A stretch of 64,000 nucleotides of DNA from positions 1 to 64,000 of the forward strand of contig JAPOYI010000109.1 of the NCBI GenBank assembly GCA_026706665.1. Direction: 5' to 3'. Origin of the DNA: Gammaproteobacteria bacterium. Its GTDB lineage: Bacteria; Pseudomonadota; Gammaproteobacteria; Pseudomonadales; Azotimanducaceae. Under the pieces are notes generated by a model that saw only the letters and a list, made by a program, of their open reading frames with translations, ran no database searches and was not told where the DNA came from. The translations under genes and the position numbers were made by a program. Of this stretch, positions 61,900-64,000 are shown piece by piece. Position 1 is the stretch's first letter. The number at the start of each line of letters is the position of its first letter.

Positions 61900-62715
61900 A
61901 TGAAGCGACCATACGCGTCACAGACTTTGCGGGGGTGGCCGAGGCATGTCCTCCTCGCCGCGATTCTGGGTTCCGCGGGATGGCTTTGCGGCGAACCGCC
62001 GGTGCCCGCGGACACCCTGACGCTTGAACTCGAATACGACGTGTTCATTCGGGGTGTTCGTGTGGGCGAAGCGCGAATCCATGCCGAGACCGGGGGCGGT
62101 GGATACCGCGTCTGCGGAACCATGCAGACGACCGACGTCTGGTCCCGAGTCGTGCCGTGGGAAGCGCGTTTCGCCGTGCGTGGCCGTATCGAAGAGGCAC
62201 GCGCCGTACCGGAAGAGTTCCGCATGCACGAACGCGCGCGGAAGAAAAGGAGCCGGCTCATCCACGTTGCCGGGGACGTGCTGCGCCAGGTTCGGGACGG
62301 CGAGGCACAGGACGACCAGCCGGCGCCGGAGGGCGTTGACATCATGTCCTTCTTTTGGGTGACGGCGCGGTGCGATGACGAACCCCTGCTGAACAATGGA
62401 CGCAAGACCTACCCGATGGTGCTGCGGGAACATGCGGTAGCCGATGACGGCACGGAAAGGTGCGACTACGATGTCCTCCGCGACGACGGCAAGCGGTCGC
62501 CGGCCCGTTTCGACATTGTCGAGCGGCACGGGCGCCGGGTGCCGAAGACCGTCACGATGCCCGCCACATTGCGGCGGCAGCTTAGGCTGGTCGACGCATC
62601 GGTCGTGGAGGAAGCGTCCGGGGAGGCGGCGGACGCCTGTTCGCTGCCGGACTTCGAAGGGGCCAGACACCGGTTCGCAAGGCGCGGGCGACAGGTCCCC
62701 ATGGACTGTTCATAA
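61900..62715 (+). CDS. DUF3108-family exported protein
   Basis: 271 aa with a signal-like N-terminus (HVLLAAILGSAGWLCGEPPV) and the DUF3108 pattern: LELEYDVFIRGVRVGEARIH, YRVCGTMQTTDVWSRVVPWE, FRGRIEEARAVPEEFRMHER-type region, then CDYDVLRDDGKRSPARFDIV and a C-terminal beta segment. DUF3108 proteins are outer-envelope beta proteins of unknown job in proteobacteria, related in fold to lipoprotein-carrier-like sheets. The Cys at about residue 30 is not in a proper lipobox. Followed by the RND gene after 106 bp. Confidence 0.75.
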   Translation: MKRPYASQTLRGWPRHVLLAAILGSAGWLCGEPPVPADTLTLELEYDVFIRGVRVGEARIHAETGGGGYRVCGTMQTTDVWSRVVPWEARFAVRGRIEEARAVPEEFRMHERARKKRSRLIHVAGDVLRQVRDGEAQDDQPAPEGVDIMSFFWVTARCDDEPLLNNGRKTYPMVLREHAVADDGTERCDYDVLRDDGKRSPARFDIVERHGRRVPKTVTMPATLRRQLRLVDASVVEEASGEAADACSLPDFEGARHRFARRGRQVPMDCS

Positions 62716-62821
62716 TGCGCCCCTTTGGGCGCTCGAGCGGACAGCGGATGGGTTCCACTCGAAGGCAGCGTGACAGTTGCCGGCGCTGTTCGCAGCATGG
62801 CTTCTTCGCGAGGATCGGGTC

Positions 62822-64000
62822 TTGAGCGACGCGTATGTCGGGGGTGCGGCGCCGCGTGACGGCGGGTTGATCGAGTGGTTCGCCAACAACACCGTGGCGG
62901 CGAACCTGATCATGCTGCTCATGCTCGTCGGCGGGTTCTTCGCCGGGTCGCAGCTGACGGCACAGATATTCCCGACGGTCGATCCGCAGCTGATCACGGT
63001 CCGCGTGACCTATCCGGGCGCGACGCCTTCCGAAGTGGAGGAGGGCATCACCCGGCGCGTGGAGGAAGCGGTATTCGGGATAGATGGCGTCGAGCGAGTC
63101 CTTTCGGAGGCCTCCGAGAACGTCGGCAGGGTGACCGTCGAACTCAAGGACTTCGTCGACGCGGCGCGCGTCCACGACGATGTCGAGTCGGCCGTGCAGC
63201 GGATCTCGGACTTTCCGCCGGAGGACGCGGAACAGCCCAGCGTCGTTCGCGCGGAAACCGTCGGCGACGTCCTGACGATGGTGGTGTCTTCCGAGCTTTC
63301 GGAAGCGGAACTGCGGCGGGGCGCCGAACTGCTGGAAGAGGAACTGCTCGCGCTGCCGTCCGTCTCCCTCGTTTCTCTCGTGGGGGCCCGCGACTACGAG
63401 ATATCCATCGAGGTGCGCGAGGAGGCGTTGCGCCGATACAACCTGAGCATTCAACAGGTGGCACAGGCCGTGGGGCGAGCGTCGCTCAACCTGTCGTCCG
63501 GCGAGTTGCGCACGGAAGGCGGCGATCTGCTGCTGCGCACGAACGCCAAACGGGAGCGGGGCGAGGAGTTCGAGGACATCGTCGTCCGCTCTGCTCCTGA
63601 CGGGGCAGTGCTCCGACTGCGGGACGTTGCCAACATCCGCGATGGTTTCGCCGACGTGGATCTCGTCCACGAGTACAACGGCCGGCAGAGCGTGTTCGTG
63701 CAGGTGCAGAAGTCCGAGGCCGAGGATGCGCTGGTGATCGCGGAAGATATCAAGGAGATGCTCGCGGGCTATCAGCCGCCTCCCGGTATCGACATAGCGG
63801 TGTGGGAGGACCAGACGGAGATCCTCAAGGACCGCATCAGCCTGCTGGTGCGCAACGGCCTGCTCGGTTTCGCGCTGGTGTTCCTGTTCCTGGTGGTCAT
63901 GCTGGACCTGCGGCTTGCGCTGTGGGTGGCGATGGGCGTCCCGATCTCGTTCCTCGGCGCGTTCCTTTTCTTCGACTTTCTGGACGTGAACATCAACATG
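62822..64000 (+). CDS. RND-family efflux transporter, N-terminal part, runs off right edge
   Basis: The frame is open from TTG 62822 to the window end (393 codons), so the track omits it. The first helix NTVAANLIMLLMLVGGFFAG is followed by PTVDPQLITVRVTYPGATPS and EVEEGITRRVEEAVFGIDGV, the porter-domain hallmarks of hydrophobe/amphiphile efflux (HAE-type) pumps, and the second membrane block starts SLLVRNGLLGFALVFLFLVV. Full proteins are about 1000-1050 aa. The start has AGGATCGGG upstream. Neither an adaptor nor an outer-membrane channel gene is seen on this side. Confidence 0.92.
   Translation, partial: MSDAYVGGAAPRDGGLIEWFANNTVAANLIMLLMLVGGFFAGSQLTAQIFPTVDPQLITVRVTYPGATPSEVEEGITRRVEEAVFGIDGVERVLSEASENVGRVTVELKDFVDAARVHDDVESAVQRISDFPPEDAEQPSVVRAETVGDVLTMVVSSELSEAELRRGAELLEEELLALPSVSLVSLVGARDYEISIEVREEALRRYNLSIQQVAQAVGRASLNLSSGELRTEGGDLLLRTNAKRERGEEFEDIVVRSAPDGAVLRLRDVANIRDGFADVDLVHEYNGRQSVFVQVQKSEAEDALVIAEDIKEMLAGYQPPPGIDIAVWEDQTEILKDRISLLVRNGLLGFALVFLFLVVMLDLRLALWVAMGVPISFLGAFLFFDFLDVNINM

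Noticed and set aside
1-64000. CRISPR arrays, insertion sequences, rRNA
   Set aside because: No regularly spaced repeats, transposase genes or rRNA-like stretches were found on reading through the window.

Overview
The window is a GC-rich bacterial chromosome segment, densely coded on both strands, with no phage, IS element, rRNA or CRISPR array visible. TonB-dependent receptors with an EEIVVTGSR-type TonB box, GlnE, a heme-type bacterioferritin closely matching the E. coli pattern, and a LigD with PE-ligase order (Pseudomonas type) all point to a Gammaproteobacterium. The acyl-CoA, GMC and D-amino-acid enzymes suggest an aerobic heterotroph, perhaps from an uncultured marine or host-associated lineage. 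The lineage call is inference.

Left part (1-13 kb): a bacterial NHEJ locus (ligD running off the left edge, divergent ku, and a MerR/TPR protein downstream), a metallophosphoesterase, then a likely nutrient-use block: TonB receptor, PLP-dependent serine/threonine dehydratase-racemase type enzyme, MFS carrier, enolase-superfamily enzyme, and two overlapping D-threonine-aldolase-like genes. The first of these two is internally shortened and has lost its active-site lysine. A Phd/PIN toxin-antitoxin pair closes the block.

Middle (13-42 kb): enoyl-CoA hydratase; a transketolase-like plus Ldh2-type operon; divergent bfd/bfr with two Fur-box-like sites; glnE; VapBC; GMC oxidoreductase; DmdC-like acyl-CoA dehydrogenase. 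Next is a tightly overlapped five-gene ABC exporter operon: a LolD/MacB-type ATPase, three different HlyD-like periplasmic adaptors (one a lipoprotein) and a MacB-like permease. A RES/Xre toxin-antitoxin pair, ChaC, an acyl-CoA synthetase, a SulP transporter next to a frameshifted two-TM potassium-channel gene, tRNA-Val and tRNA-Asp, a second enoyl-CoA hydratase, a hydroxyacid dehydrogenase, a HigBA-like pair, an ankyrin protein and a small-ORF/nucleotidyltransferase pair follow.

Right part (42-64 kb): an S9 peptidase with its TonB receptor (probable peptide-use operon); a lone RES protein; a sulfolipid cluster in sqdB-sqdD-sqdC order; an RDD membrane protein and a shortened thiolase-like protein divergent from a GbsR/MarR-like regulator; another RES gene preceded by an antitoxin remnant that starts exactly at the end of an SDR gene; a GldA / GldF-GldG fusion / DUF4340 operon; a TPR-TonB_C protein divergent from a DUF3108 protein; and an RND pump cut by the right edge.

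The strongest leads are the three-adaptor ABC exporter, the sqdBDC-like sulfolipid locus, the degenerate aldolase paralog coupled to its intact partner, and the unusually high load of toxin-antitoxin and RES genes, several of them partly broken.
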